In this document: in pieces, positions 1-10,578 of the stretch
Position numbering within the stretch: the stretch's first letter is position 1
Layout of the letters: every line of letters starts with the position of its first letter
NCBI GenBank assembly: GCA_030407005.1
Contig: JAUDYN010000007.1
Location: forward strand, 1,178,001-1,242,000
DNA: 64,000 nucleotides
DNA from: Desarmillaria ectypa
Lineage: Eukaryota; Basidiomycota; Agaricomycetes; Agaricales; Physalacriaceae
Direction: 5' to 3'
Notes under the pieces: generated by a model
What the model saw: the letters and a program-made list of their open reading frames with translations, nothing else
Databases searched by the model: none
Told to the model about the DNA's origin: nothing
Program-made: the position numbers and the translations under genes

Positions 1-1012
1 TGTGTATATCAGACAGATGGATTCTGGTCCTATAATTGTAGCTGTGCATGTAGACGACATGACACTGCTTGCCCCAGATGATGAAACCATGTCTATTATG
101 AAAGAAGAGCTTAAGAAGAAGCTAAATGTTACAGACATGAGGGAGATTCAATACATATTGGGCATGAAGATAGACAGGAATTGGGAGAAGGGTACCATTA
201 CCTTATCACAGAAGGCATATATTTTGAAGGTACTCGAGCGAATGGGCATGAAAGACTGTAAACCAGTCAAAATGCCTATGGACCCAAGTGTACAGCTAGA
301 GAAAATCCCCGAAGACGATCCCTGGAGCGCTGACACAGCCACCAGGCAATATTACCATACTGGTGTCAGATCTCTGATGTATGCAGCCAATGGATCTCGG
401 CCTGATATTGCACATGCTATCACGGAATTGAGCAAATATGTACAAAATCCGGCCGCTGAGCATGTCACAGCTCTGAAACGAGTTTGCCGTTACTTGAAGG
501 GGACTCTGGATTTTGGAATCACATATGGAGGGACTACAGATGAACTGATACCCTACTCAGATTCAGACTGGGGAGAAGACAGGACAGATAGAAGATCAAC
601 ATCTGATTATGTCTGTACTTATGCAGGGGGAGCTGTTACTTGGAGTTCAAAGAAACAGCCCACTGTAGCTCTATCCACTATGGAGGCAGAATATATGGCC
701 CTTTCGCAAACAACCCAAGAAGTAATATGGTTGCGGGCAATTTTAACTGAATTAGGATTGCCACCTGATGGTGCAACCACTATTTTCATCGACAATCAGT
801 CAGTGATCAAATTTGCTGAGAACCCCATATTCCATGCACGATCGAAGCACATAGACATACAGCACCACTTCATTCACGAGTGCATGGCTTCAAATAAAGT
901 CAAAGTTCAGCACTGCGCATCAGAGGAGAACTTAGCAGATATATTCACTAAAGGGCTACCAAGACCATTACATGAATATCTATCTGCAGGTATTCTAGGA
1001 GCTCGGAATTGA
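1..1012 (+). mobile_element. Ty1/copia retrotransposon, 3' part of pol (reverse transcriptase end + RNase H)
   Basis: The open frame from the left edge encodes the end of a copia polyprotein. The catalytic palm motif reads HVDDM (usual form YVDDM) near residue 17. A linker with LGMKI follows, then RNase H with the family motifs SDSDWG, STMEAEYMALS and DNQSVIKFAENP, and the usual copia ending ADIFTKGL. The stop lies directly before a purine-rich run (1011-1019) that fits a polypurine tract, and an LTR follows. Gag, protease, integrase and the start of RT would be left of the window. No stop or frameshift is seen in the visible part, so the element may be young or recently active. Activity itself cannot be judged from this piece. 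Confidence 0.93.
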
Positions 1013-1019
1013 GGGGGAG

Positions 1020-1282
1020 TGTTGGGATAGCAATCCCGAGCAAGTACTAGAATGTACTCGAAGGATTGGCTTACTCAGCAGGATCAAGTTTGGACCATGA
1101 AAGTGGACATACATAGTATTTCGTAGTAAGTTCTAGAAGTAGTACAAAATGTATTTAAGTAGGACATCTCTTGCTCGAGAGGCAAGGATTTTACCATCCT
1201 TTCTACGTTCTCCTCGCTCTCATTACAACACCAAAGGGTTAGGGTTAGGGTCCTTAAGAATCATCACTTCCTAGCTCTATCA
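1020..1282 (+). repeat. 3' LTR of the copia element (right end uncertain)
   Basis: The LTR starts TGTTGGGATAG straight after the polypurine tract and opens with a short inverted repeat (gggat...atccc). A TATA-like tatttaa lies near 1151. The 3' end is not fixed: TG...CA ends are possible at 1230 or 1282, and the 5' LTR is not in the window for comparison. Two telomere-like TTAGGG units lie at about 1239-1252. Confidence 0.55.
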
Positions 1283-2750
1283 TTCCAAGTGAGTTTGGAA
1301 CCCCCTCCCTGAGCACCTACGTTCCTGAAGTCTCGGGAGCCTCTGAGCCGCCTTATGTACGAAGTCCCTGTGTGGTACTATGCTGGCTCTACAGGAGGGT
1401 GTCGCAAAGGATACGGATGGTATTACAAAGGCCAGGGTGGTGGGTGTCTACATATTCTTCCTCTGCGATTCAAAACCTGATGCATTATTGACGCTCTCCA
1501 GTCCGTAGTCAGTTTAATGGCATCTTTGTTTAGGCTGTCAGTGATTGGTGTGCCAAGGTTTAGAGTGTTATAGGTGCACTGCCAGTATTAGCCATTCACC
1601 CTTCTTCTGTCATGTAGTGCAGCACAGAAATATTTTATTTCGTAAATCTGTTTCCTACACTTGATCTGTTGAAGCAATTTTTTGAAAGCACTTAGCAGAC
1701 TGAGATGTAGTCCTCAACATGATCGCTGTAGTGAATGCCACTCGAGGTCATGAACCGCCATAATCTAGTACAGACCATGGTGGACCTTGAGTCTAGTATC
1801 CCGGGCCTGTGTTGTTGCATCCCTGAGGCTGGTTACAGGCAGATCAGTCATACCAGGCATGCCTGTATCCTTTTTGAGTCATGAACTTGCCACAGCCTCA
1901 GTTCGCATTGCCAATGCATTTGCACAAACTACTATGATCCCCAGTCCCAGATCCAGATTGCTATCAGTTTTATTTGGTTAGAACTTCACCATGATTATGA
2001 TTTTTGCTTCATGATTTCCTGTTATACCTCCAGTCATTCAGTTTTTCTCTTCGTCATGACTATAAATAGATTGTATTAGTTTGTCTGTAACTAGCTTATA
2101 CCTGGGTTTGCTTTACAGAACCTTTAGTTATTAATGAATAATTTCGGTGACGGACACAATGTAATATATTCGGCTTGGTAATTCTGGGTATGAATTTTTA
2201 CATTGATGGGCGCAATAAGGGTTGGTTGGGCACCCTACCCAATTACCAGTCATGAGATGGTCACTCTTGTTTTGTTGTTATATACAATAGATGTATCATA
2301 AATAGTCAATAAATAGTCAAATCCGAAAGATAAACAGTTGAAGCCGTGCACATGAAGCAGAATAAAGTCTAGTCCCTTCAGCCCATGCACAATAACTGGG
2401 TACCTGGATGCCGGCAATCGGAACGGAAGAAACGTAATGCACTCGGGTGCGAAAGAACTTGAAATCGACTGGAGCCGAATGCGTTCAGTACCAAAAGCGG
2501 CAGGCGATGCTGTGGCTGTTGTACGACAAAGACAAATACTGTGGACTCATCGCCGTCAACAAACTTTCTGCATACCCAGCCTCAAGACACCGACATCCTT
2601 CCAGTGAGTCTCCACATCTACTGTCCATGCTTTCTGGATGCATGACGGACTATCCTTGCGAGAATGGGTGCTGGATACGCAGTGGAAAGGCTGGATTGCA
2701 TCCAGGAGCTCTGGATGTACCTGTGTCGAAACTAACGTTCGTCTCACAGA
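1283..2750. other. Intergenic, no gene recognised
   Basis: About 1.5 kb between the LTR and RPL20. Open frames are short, lack family motifs and cannot be joined by sensible introns. The last few hundred bases should carry the RPL20 promoter and 5' UTR. A 5' UTR intron ending at the cacag just before the RPL20 start codon is possible. Confidence 0.5.
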
Positions 2751-3454
2751 ATGGGCCTCCAAGAGTATCAAGTTGTCGGTCGCCACCTCCCAACGGAGGC
2801 TGAGTCTACCCCAAAAATCTACCGCATGCGCATCTTCGCTCCCAATGAGGTTGTCGCCAAGTCGCGCTTCTGGTACTTCCTCAGGTGAGCCAGTTTTCCC
2901 GCCTTCACAAACTCAGATAAAATAACCCATTCCCCAACAGACAATTGAAGAAGGTCAAAAAAGCCAATGGTGAAATCATCGGCGTCAACGTTGTGTGTAG
3001 TCATCCCTTGCAGCCCTCAAGAGGCAGGCGGAATGGGATTGCTGATGGTCTTTTGTGGCCTTGTTTTCTCTCTCTAGATCCACGAAAAGAAGCCTTTGAA
3101 GGTCAAGAACTTTGGCATCTGGCTCCGATACGATTCGCGCTCCGGTACCCACAACATGTACAAGGAGTACCGTGACCTCAGCCGTGCTGATGCTGTCAAG
3201 AGCATGTACCAGGACATGGCTGCTAGGCACCGTGCTCGTTTCCGCTCGATCCACGTATGTCACCGCTTATTGCGAGTCATTTCTTGGTCTGATATATGAT
3301 GTAGATCCTCCGTGTCGTCGAGATTGAGAAGACTGAGGACGTCCGCCGCCCTTACATCAAGCAATTGTTGACGCCCGGGCTGAAATTCCCTCTTCCTCAC
3401 CGTGTCTCCAAGGTCCGCTCGGCCTTCGTTGCTTCCCGTCCCTCCACTTTCTAA
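2751..3454 (+). CDS. RPL20: 60S ribosomal protein eL20 (L18a)
   Basis: Structural protein of the large ribosomal subunit. Exons 2751-2884, 2941-2992, 3078-3254 and 3305-3454 join in frame to 170 residues, within the usual 170-176. Family landmarks are [12 protein letters not shown] near the N-terminus, [36 protein letters not shown] in the middle, and the basic C-terminus with [19 protein letters not shown]. All introns are short GT...AG. The ATG at 2751 is the only one that gives the family N-terminus; it follows a cacag that may be the acceptor of a 5' UTR intron. The gene converges on CDC123 with 119 bp between stops. Confidence 0.95.
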
Positions 3455-3573
3455 GTAGTGGTGTTCCTGCGGGACAATGGGACATTCAACCATTATGTGA
3501 TACTCATGGTGTATGTCAATGAATTATCTATGCTATGGTCTATCATGTATTGGACAGTAAGACGACATGAGAA

Positions 3574-4778
3574 CTATTCTTGGTCCTGCATACTTTTATT
3601 GAGCTCCTCCTGCCATACTTTTGAGAATTCATCAATGTCTCTTCCGCTGCTCATACTAAATGCTTCAAACGGTATCATGTTGCGTTGATGGATGGGTGCA
3701 TTCATGTTCGCAGCCGGATGTGCGCGTGAGTCGATAACACGTAATACTGGGTGTCCCCCAGATGCATACACGTCCCATAATTCTTCGTAAGAGAAGAGAA
3801 GAGGGTCTGTACGTATAGCATAGGGGCTGAAGTCGATTATATGTCCACGCGAAAGGTCTCGGGTGAGAAGAAAATCGAAGATGTCTGGAATGCGACTTTA
3901 GTCTTTACAAACAAGAGCAGCAGCAAGTCATACAATCCTCGGAAAAGTTCCATTTCGGCTGGACTTCTGTCCGCCAGAATTCTTTGATGACCGTTGTGAT
4001 CTTTTCCTGAGTCGTCGAGTCATTCCAAAAGTCGTAAAAGTTCAAGTCACGCTGCGATATTCCTAGAAATCTGAATTTATCGCGTCGAGGACCGACCATG
4101 AGCACGAAACGAACCTATAAGACTGTTTTTGCGAACAAAGCATCTGCATTCCCGACTTCGGTCGATGGAATACCATTTTCTGAGGACAAGTTCTAGGTTG
4201 TAAGATTCTGTATGTCTCTTACAGCCCTCGAAAACGTGTTCTTTACTCAGATCGTGATTCGTAAAGTCTGAAGATTTAAGCAGAAGATAAATATCCGATG
4301 GTGATGTGCATTTCAAGGGCGACCCTGCTGGAAGAATCCAGGACGCATCCTGAAGAAATTGATGAATGGTATGTGAGAATATGATAATAGTAAATGCACC
4401 TTGGGAGATGAAAAGTTCAACTTTGGAAATACAGCGCCGTATTTTGCAATGCATTGTCTGATCTCCAGGTCCAAGTCGGGAAATGAGTACCGTTTTTCTG
4501 GTTCTCTGGCCTCATCGTCCGAGTCATCTTCTACAATCGTGGCATTTTCACTGGGGAATGCATTTAAAAAAGAGACGCATGACTTGGAATATGTCCACCC
4601 ACAGATTTTCTGACCCCTCTGGAACTATGACACCGTCCGAGTCAAGATATTCTACAAAGTCCGGGGGAAATTGCTTTATTATCGTAGATTTGATGGTTTT
4701 CGAAGAGAATAGAGGATACCAAGAAGAAAACTGGAACGAGAGAATGTATGCAGCAGACAATGGTGGGAGAGCCGTCAT
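3574..4778 (-). CDS. CDC123: CDC123/D123 family protein (eIF2 assembly factor)
   Basis: Cytosolic ATP-grasp-like chaperone that helps assemble the eIF2 complex and so controls translation initiation. Exons (in transcription order) 4778-4603, 4550-4400, 4349-4115, 4062-3934 and 3884-3574 give 333 residues, normal for the family. D123 signatures are FSSWYP and DGVIVPEGSE in exon 1, DASWILP and LKCTSPSDIYLLLKSS in exon 3, LVLRKWYSID...ECRCFVR before the third intron, then GISQRDLNFYDF and a Pro/Asp-rich segment DFSPYAIRTDPLLFSYEEL. An acidic linker (EDDSDDE) precedes the conserved core. The start was chosen because the short leader plus SFQFSSWYP matches relatives. It is divergent from the zinc-module gene (364 bp between starts). 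Confidence 0.93.
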
Positions 4779-5142
4779 AGGGGTATTCGGATGACCGGAC
4801 CGAGAAGCCCCATTTTTTGAGAGACAATGGGAAACAGGGATCAACAAAAGATACTCCCACAATCATCGCGTACACATGGAAAGCCCATCTCCGAGCAAGT
4901 AGGAGCCTCTTTACATTTCTCATTCGCAATTTTTTTGATACCTTTCACCAGAAGAGTCATCAAGTACACGTATCTCGACAGGCAAAAGGTGTCCACCTTT
5001 CGATTTTGTTCAGCTTTCGAATCTCATGACAATCTAGAAGAAACGAGGCGGGCAAGGACATTCCGAGTATGATGAACGTTATCGTGCATCGCATGTTGGG
5101 TTGACGCAGAACATTAGACTTTTCTCTGAATCTGACAACGAG
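4779..5142. promoter_or_regulatory. Divergent intergenic region, CDC123 / zinc-module gene
   Basis: 364 bp between the two start codons, so it must hold both promoters. I see no clear TATA box and no gene. Short open frames here are not conserved-looking. Confidence 0.4.
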
Positions 5143-6666
5143 ATGCCCCCGGAAATGCAATCGAACGCCAGTTCCTGCGTAAATAAAGGGAAGAAACCGA
5201 TGTCCTCGATGAAGGTGCGATACGATTACTACCTAGTGGCAGCATGTCCCCATACTTTATAGCCACCAAGAAGCATTGGGACGAATAAATCCGAATTCAA
5301 GTCAGTCTCACCATATTGGACTTAACAGGATCTAATCTATCTGTAGAGTACCTTCCCCGAAGCAGAGTCGCGACGATACTTTCAAGCCACCTAGTTCCTC
5401 TCACACTCGACAATCCTCTGTTGGAACTTTGGGCCGTATTGCGAACGCTGAAGCCTCGCCATCGACGAATAGGAAGCCCCCTTCATCTGTTGGACGATCT
5501 GCTAGGCCGCGCTCTTCTATCACGTACGCTGAGTTTTGACACAATGATATCAATTACTGTCTGATATTTTACGCAAAGACAACCCGTGGAACGAGAAGAA
5601 TGCGAATCTGACGAGGACGACAATGCCTCCCTAGCAGAATCCTTCATCAGCCTGAGCCGGGTTCGCCGAAGTGAAGCAGAGCGTACTGAGTATTTCAAGA
5701 ATCAACCAGAATGCCAGTTCATCGAGGACGACTCGCACCGTGTCAAGTGCACACGGTGTGGGAAAGTAGTGAGTTTGGGGACTAAGAGACCGTTTACCGT
5801 CCGTCCTTGGGAGAAGCACCGAGAGAAGTGTGATCAGCAGGTGCCATCATCGATGTTGTATGCTTCCCGGACTATCTCTGTTTCTGGCTTCTTACCCTTT
5901 ATCTAGGAACGAGCAGTCGGACACTGAGCAGCCTGCTTCATCCGCTATACAACCAAAGCAAAAACCTAAATCTGAGGAAGAGAGGAAAACATTACTCAAA
6001 TCGGATCCGCGCGCTCAGACAGTCAAGGAGAACGAAACGTTATGCAAGCGATGTCAGAAATGGATCCGGTGCAGTAGCCAGACCTATTCCCTGTTCGTCT
6101 GGAACAAGCATCAGCTAACCTGTTCTGATACTTCGTACGCTGATTCTTAGAAACCTTATGCGCTCCTCTGACAGTTTCCATCAGGCCCAGCACTCGCGTG
6201 GCAGCAGCCGGAGACAGAATTCGCCTTGTCAATGACCCCCAGGTAAAGGATTGTGGGCCTCGACACGTTGAATGTAAATTTTGTGAATCTACGATACCGC
6301 TTGAGGGTGATTACGATCCAACCAACTGGATAACGCACCAAAGAATGTGTACCGCGTAGGTCTCCTTCTGCCACTTGTATGACTTTCATTGACATGCTGC
6401 TTCGTAGCCCTCTACCGCCTCCTTCTGCTACGTCTGAATCCACGTTAGTAGCACCGTCTGATGGCAATGAAATGCGAGGCGTTAAGCGCCCTTTGGAAGA
6501 GACTGCGGACGATGACACCCCGCGATTAAATCGGCCTCGGAGGGGGAACTATAGACCTGAGGATAAAGAAGCTCCAAGTACACTGGGCTGGTTCCTCATG
6601 CCTTTCAAGGCGTTTGCCCGCGGATTCAAGGAGAGCATAGACAACATGAAGGCATCTGGGTCTTAA
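5143..6666 (+). CDS. Uncharacterised protein with three tandem CxxC-W-H-C zinc modules
   Basis: Not assigned to a family I know. Seven exons (5143-5214, 5263-5300, 5347-5523, 5579-5857, 5907-6134, 6185-6355, 6408-6666) join in frame to 407 residues. The N-terminal 120 residues are Ser/Pro/Arg-rich, followed by an acidic patch (CESDEDD). Three similar modules then appear, each Cys-x2-Cys, 14-16 residues, Trp-x2-His-x3-Cys: C153/C156/W173/H176/C180, C235/C238/W254/H257/C261 and C295/C298/W313/H316/C320. Each is preceded by a basic stretch with a (Q/D)P pair. The pattern resembles BED-like or C2HC zinc fingers, so nucleic-acid or protein binding is plausible but inferred. The C-terminus has basic RPR/KR clusters (possible nuclear signal) and ends FKESIDNMKASGS. 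Confidence 0.75.
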
Positions 6667-7055
6667 TGAACGTAATCGTGCTTCAATTATCTCTACTTGT
6701 AGCTATTTCTCGTAAATTATTGGTATGATATCTTTTTTTGATGAGAAGAATAAAGTTGGAACGTTGGACAGAAGTATCTGACATTCCAAGTCAAGTTGGA
6801 CAATGTCTGATGGGCATGCATTGTAATGTCCGTGGGAAACCTGACATCAGCCACCTTTCCTCATCGACCTCTACGGCGAGCAGACATCCGCCGGCGTCGT
6901 GTCATACCTCCCCCCAACGAGTCTTATACCCTTTGTAACGACTTTGTGGATAGTGGCCTCGACTTCGGCGGATTCTTGTATCAAGCTTAACCACCTTTTC
7001 GTTTCTTCTCGTATTCTCCTGGCCCGCTAGCCATTTCTCTCTTTAATCCTACGAT
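6667..7055. other. Intergenic, no gene recognised
   Basis: 389 bp between two plus-strand genes; it should contain the terminator of the zinc-module gene and the promoter of the KAR9/GAR gene. Pyrimidine-rich tracts precede the start at 7056, as is common before fungal start codons. Confidence 0.4.
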
Positions 7056-9970
7056 ATGTCTCCCCTCAGCTCAACCTCTTCAAGAATATCTATGTCTACA
7101 TCGCCTTCATGCTTTAATAATATATATGCATCAAATACCCCTGCCTCAACGTCCAGTCTCTCTGCATACTCGACCAGTGTATCCCAGGATGGAACGGATG
7201 AAGGTGCTTTGCATGCCACGCGATCTCTGCTCCCTCCGACTTAAACGCCTATCTTACAGAAAATGCCACTATTACGCCCGGTCAAATTTCCGCGAAGAAG
7301 GAGGGAAAGCGGAGGAGTGAGAACGAGGATCCGTGCGTCGTGTCATCTTTACCTTCTACCATGAAGTTCTTATTCCCATCTAGATCTACCATTTTACCCG
7401 CCCTCGTTGTATCCTCCCAGATGACGGCGACATCTCTTACCATCGCCGATATCCAGGCGCGAATATTTTGTACGTGGTCGACGTGAACATGGTCTTCGAA
7501 TGCTGTTCTGACTTGAGCGAACGACAGCCATACAGGAACTTCGGCACAAAAGTCAAGAATCAAGCGATGCAACGAAGACTACCAACACTATCGACCAGTC
7601 TCTCATGGCTCTTGATGAAAAGCTAGAAGCTGTCTCCAAGGAAATGAAGTTCATCGGCGATGTTATTGGACCGCTTCTTCAAGTTTCTTCCACGCCGACG
7701 CTTTCAGAGGACGGGGAAGCCAGTGAAACTGCCATGATGATTCGGAAGCACGCCACATTGGTCGCAGATTGGGAGAATATCCAAGATGAAAGCGATACGC
7801 TGCGGGAGGAACTCAAGGAAGACAAATGGCTAACAGTCTTTAGAACGGTCACGGACCAGGCGGATGGTATGATGTCTAGTCTTGAAAAGGCTGTTAATAG
7901 GTGTCAGGTAGTCATCAAATAACGTGTCATCCTCGCTGTGGCAATTCTGACTGTTCACATCCACAGGACTTCATCTGGAAAGTCTATAGAAGAGATGATC
8001 TGGTTTCACACTTTCAATTACTGCCATCTTCCTCCAATGGGAAAGACAGCACACCTCCCAGCCTTGAAGTCTTCAATTCGCTTCTTGACTCATTTGAAGC
8101 GAAGAAGAAGTGCGCGCTTTTCCCTCTGCTCATCTACCGTCAAATGATGTTAATTTCATAGACACTACATGCCTGCTACATCCAAAGTCCTTTCCATCAT
8201 CGACAAAGGTGTAAGAGACCGGGTCACGAAGAATGGAGAAACTTTGCGGAGACACTCAGAGTCTGCCCAACGGTGGCGTAATCTTCGTGAAAGAATAATC
8301 CGAACCGATGCTGAGATGGAGGCTGTGCGAAAACTTCTTTTGTCCGGAGACGCCCTCAGCGAGGGCGGTTCTAGTCATTCTGGGACACCATCGTCGTCGC
8401 AAAATGGCTATTTAATGACTCCACCCAGTGGATCTCGCTCATCAAGAGCGCCCAGTGCAACAAGTACATTATCACGCTCTATATCTCCTTTCAGAAAGTT
8501 TGCTCGTAAGATCACACGCTCGTCGCGCCAGTCACAGCTGCCTACTCCAGCTACTCCAGTCACACCACTCAGGCGGAACGGGGCTCGCACTCCTTCCTCG
8601 GAACCGGGACCTAGCCAAGCTTCACGACAACAGAGAGCGAATCTTTTCTCTTCAGTGCGAGGTAGCCAGCCTCCTACTCCCATCACGCCGGATCGTCCAG
8701 GACATAAGTATAGTCAAAGCTTGACGCCGGATTCTTCTCCTCGGAACCCTAACAAGACGGAGACTATCGGACGGAAGGGTATAGGTAAAGCGCCGTGGAA
8801 TAGCTCGACGAAAGTTACTGCTGAAGAGCGGACGTTGTCCGTGAAAGGAACATCGACCAAACGCACGCCGTCTGCGATGGGTATATATAACGATCTACCT
8901 CCAATTCCTACTCCTAGCAAACGTAGTGTATCACGAGCGTCGATGGCATCGTCGCGTCCGTGGTCTCCTTTGACATCTTCTGTGTCAACCTCACAGTCAT
9001 CTAATTATCCGCCAATGCCAACTTTCCGACCTCCTTCGCGCGCGCAGACTCCCTCGCGCGCATTCACGCCTGGTCCGGCACCACCAACGCCGCGACCGCG
9101 ACCAAGGACACCAAGCCACATACCGGCACCGTCTCATAAATTGCGGAGCTTCGGATCAGATGGTGCTTGGGATGATGGCGACAGTAATGCCACTTTGATG
9201 CAAAGAGCAATGTCTCCTTCATATTCTTCAACCGGGCTGAGTTCCTCGATGAATTCTGTCCACCCTCCTAGGCCACCGAGCCGATCTATGATTCCGCTTC
9301 CTACCGTGCATCTATCATCGCCAACGCGGCCGTCGACGTCGCTTTCAAGCTATGGCCGCGACAGTCCCACGGGGACGTTCCGGGCTGCCGCTGCTCGTGT
9401 GCAGACGCCAGAATCTGCCCTGCGCTCCCGAGTAATGAATATTCCGATCTACCATGGCACGCTGACATCGCGAACTCCGCGGCCGTCGTTGCAGAGTAAA
9501 CTTCCTCCCTCAAGTTTCCGAGATGGGTCAAGCCGTACTCCTTCGCGCTCTAGCTCGCGTGCTGGGTCATATACGCCAGGCATGGACAATCCCATCCACG
9601 AATATGTGCCTGGAAACCCTAAAGACCCCCTTGATGTCGAGGTGGGGATAATTGTAAATTCGATACCGCATGGATTGCTTGTGGAGAGAGTCGACCCTCC
9701 TTTAAAGAAGATACCCAAGGCCGGAGAGGAGATCAAAGCACAGTATTCGTTCTCCAACGCACTTAGCAAAAAAGTTGTAACATGCCGACTGACGACATTG
9801 ACGAGGCTTGGGAAAGACACTTCCGACACGACTAAGAAGGTTATGTGTCGTGTTGGAGGAGGTATGTTGTTGGTCTTTTGCTCTTGCCACCCCCGTACTG
9901 ATCACGATATGTGACAGGCTGGCAAGACCTCAGTCACTACATTTTAAATCGTCATGCTGGAATGCAGTGA
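7056..9970 (+). CDS. KAR9-like / GAR domain cytoskeletal linker protein
   Basis: Probable microtubule-associated protein linking microtubule tips to other structures. Exons 7056-7203, 7260-7469, 7528-7907, 7967-8109, 8162-9861 and 9918-9970 give 877 residues. Residues about 120-370 are helical and match the fungal KAR9-type region (ARIFSIQELRHKSQ; WLTVFRTVTDQADGMM; DFIWKVYRR; GVRDRVTKNGETLRRH). Residues about 380-760 are a long Ser/Pro/Thr/Arg-rich disordered stretch with many SRTPS/TPSR-like repeats, typical of microtubule-binding tails. The last 100 residues form a GAR (Gas2-related) domain with LDVEVGIIVN, GLLVERVDPPLK and VMCRVGGGWQDLSHYIL; its Gly-Gly-Gly-Trp is split by the final intron. 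The second intron uses a typical cttaaac branch site. Opposite-strand open frames here are shadows. Confidence 0.85.
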
Positions 9971-10578
9971 TCCTAGCGGAGTTTTGCTAAACTGCATCAT
10001 TTTCGGAACGAGTAGAGTATTGAAAGAGTTCGTACGTATATCAGTCATCCAGTCATTCTGTATTCACACCAGAGATCATATTATGTCCATTCATTGTCGC
10101 GCTCTTCATATGGAATATACACTAGGGACCATCATAATTATTTCAGATGGCATCGCAAACGCGCTTCTCGCTGTGGCAATAACAGAAGCAACGGACAGCC
10201 GGGAGACCATTTAAACGCAGTACGGTATCAGGGTAAGATTTGGATACAATCCAGGACCTGCTAGGCTTGTCGGGGCCCTTCAGAAGGCCCTCGCACCGCA
10301 TCGTCGATGAATTGATGATGCGACCTGGAGAAATCTAGCCGAAATCCACACCTGCCGACTCCGAAATCATCCTATTACTACCGGCCTACTGACCATTATT
10401 CTCGGTCTGATTTTGATTAGAACCATTATTCTCAGAGTCCCGAGAGACGCCGAAAAACATTAAAAAGCAGTTTCGAGGACGCCTAAGAAACAGCCGCAAT
10501 ATTACTATCAAGTCACATCATGTCCTCTACCTCTCGCAGCATGGAGCCCAGCGCCCCCGCCGTTCTCCATTAAAGAAC
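9971..10578. other. Intergenic, no gene recognised
   Basis: 608 bp. A pair of near-identical short strings (accattattctc, near 10392 and 10422) is the only repeat I notice. A short upstream open frame starts at 10519 and stops before the TRAPPC12 start; it might act on translation. Confidence 0.35.

Noticed and set aside
7282..7572. Minus-strand open frame of 96 codons that looks protein-like
   Set aside because: It lies opposite exons 2-3 of the KAR9/GAR gene, whose plus-strand frames join across two well-formed introns and match the family.
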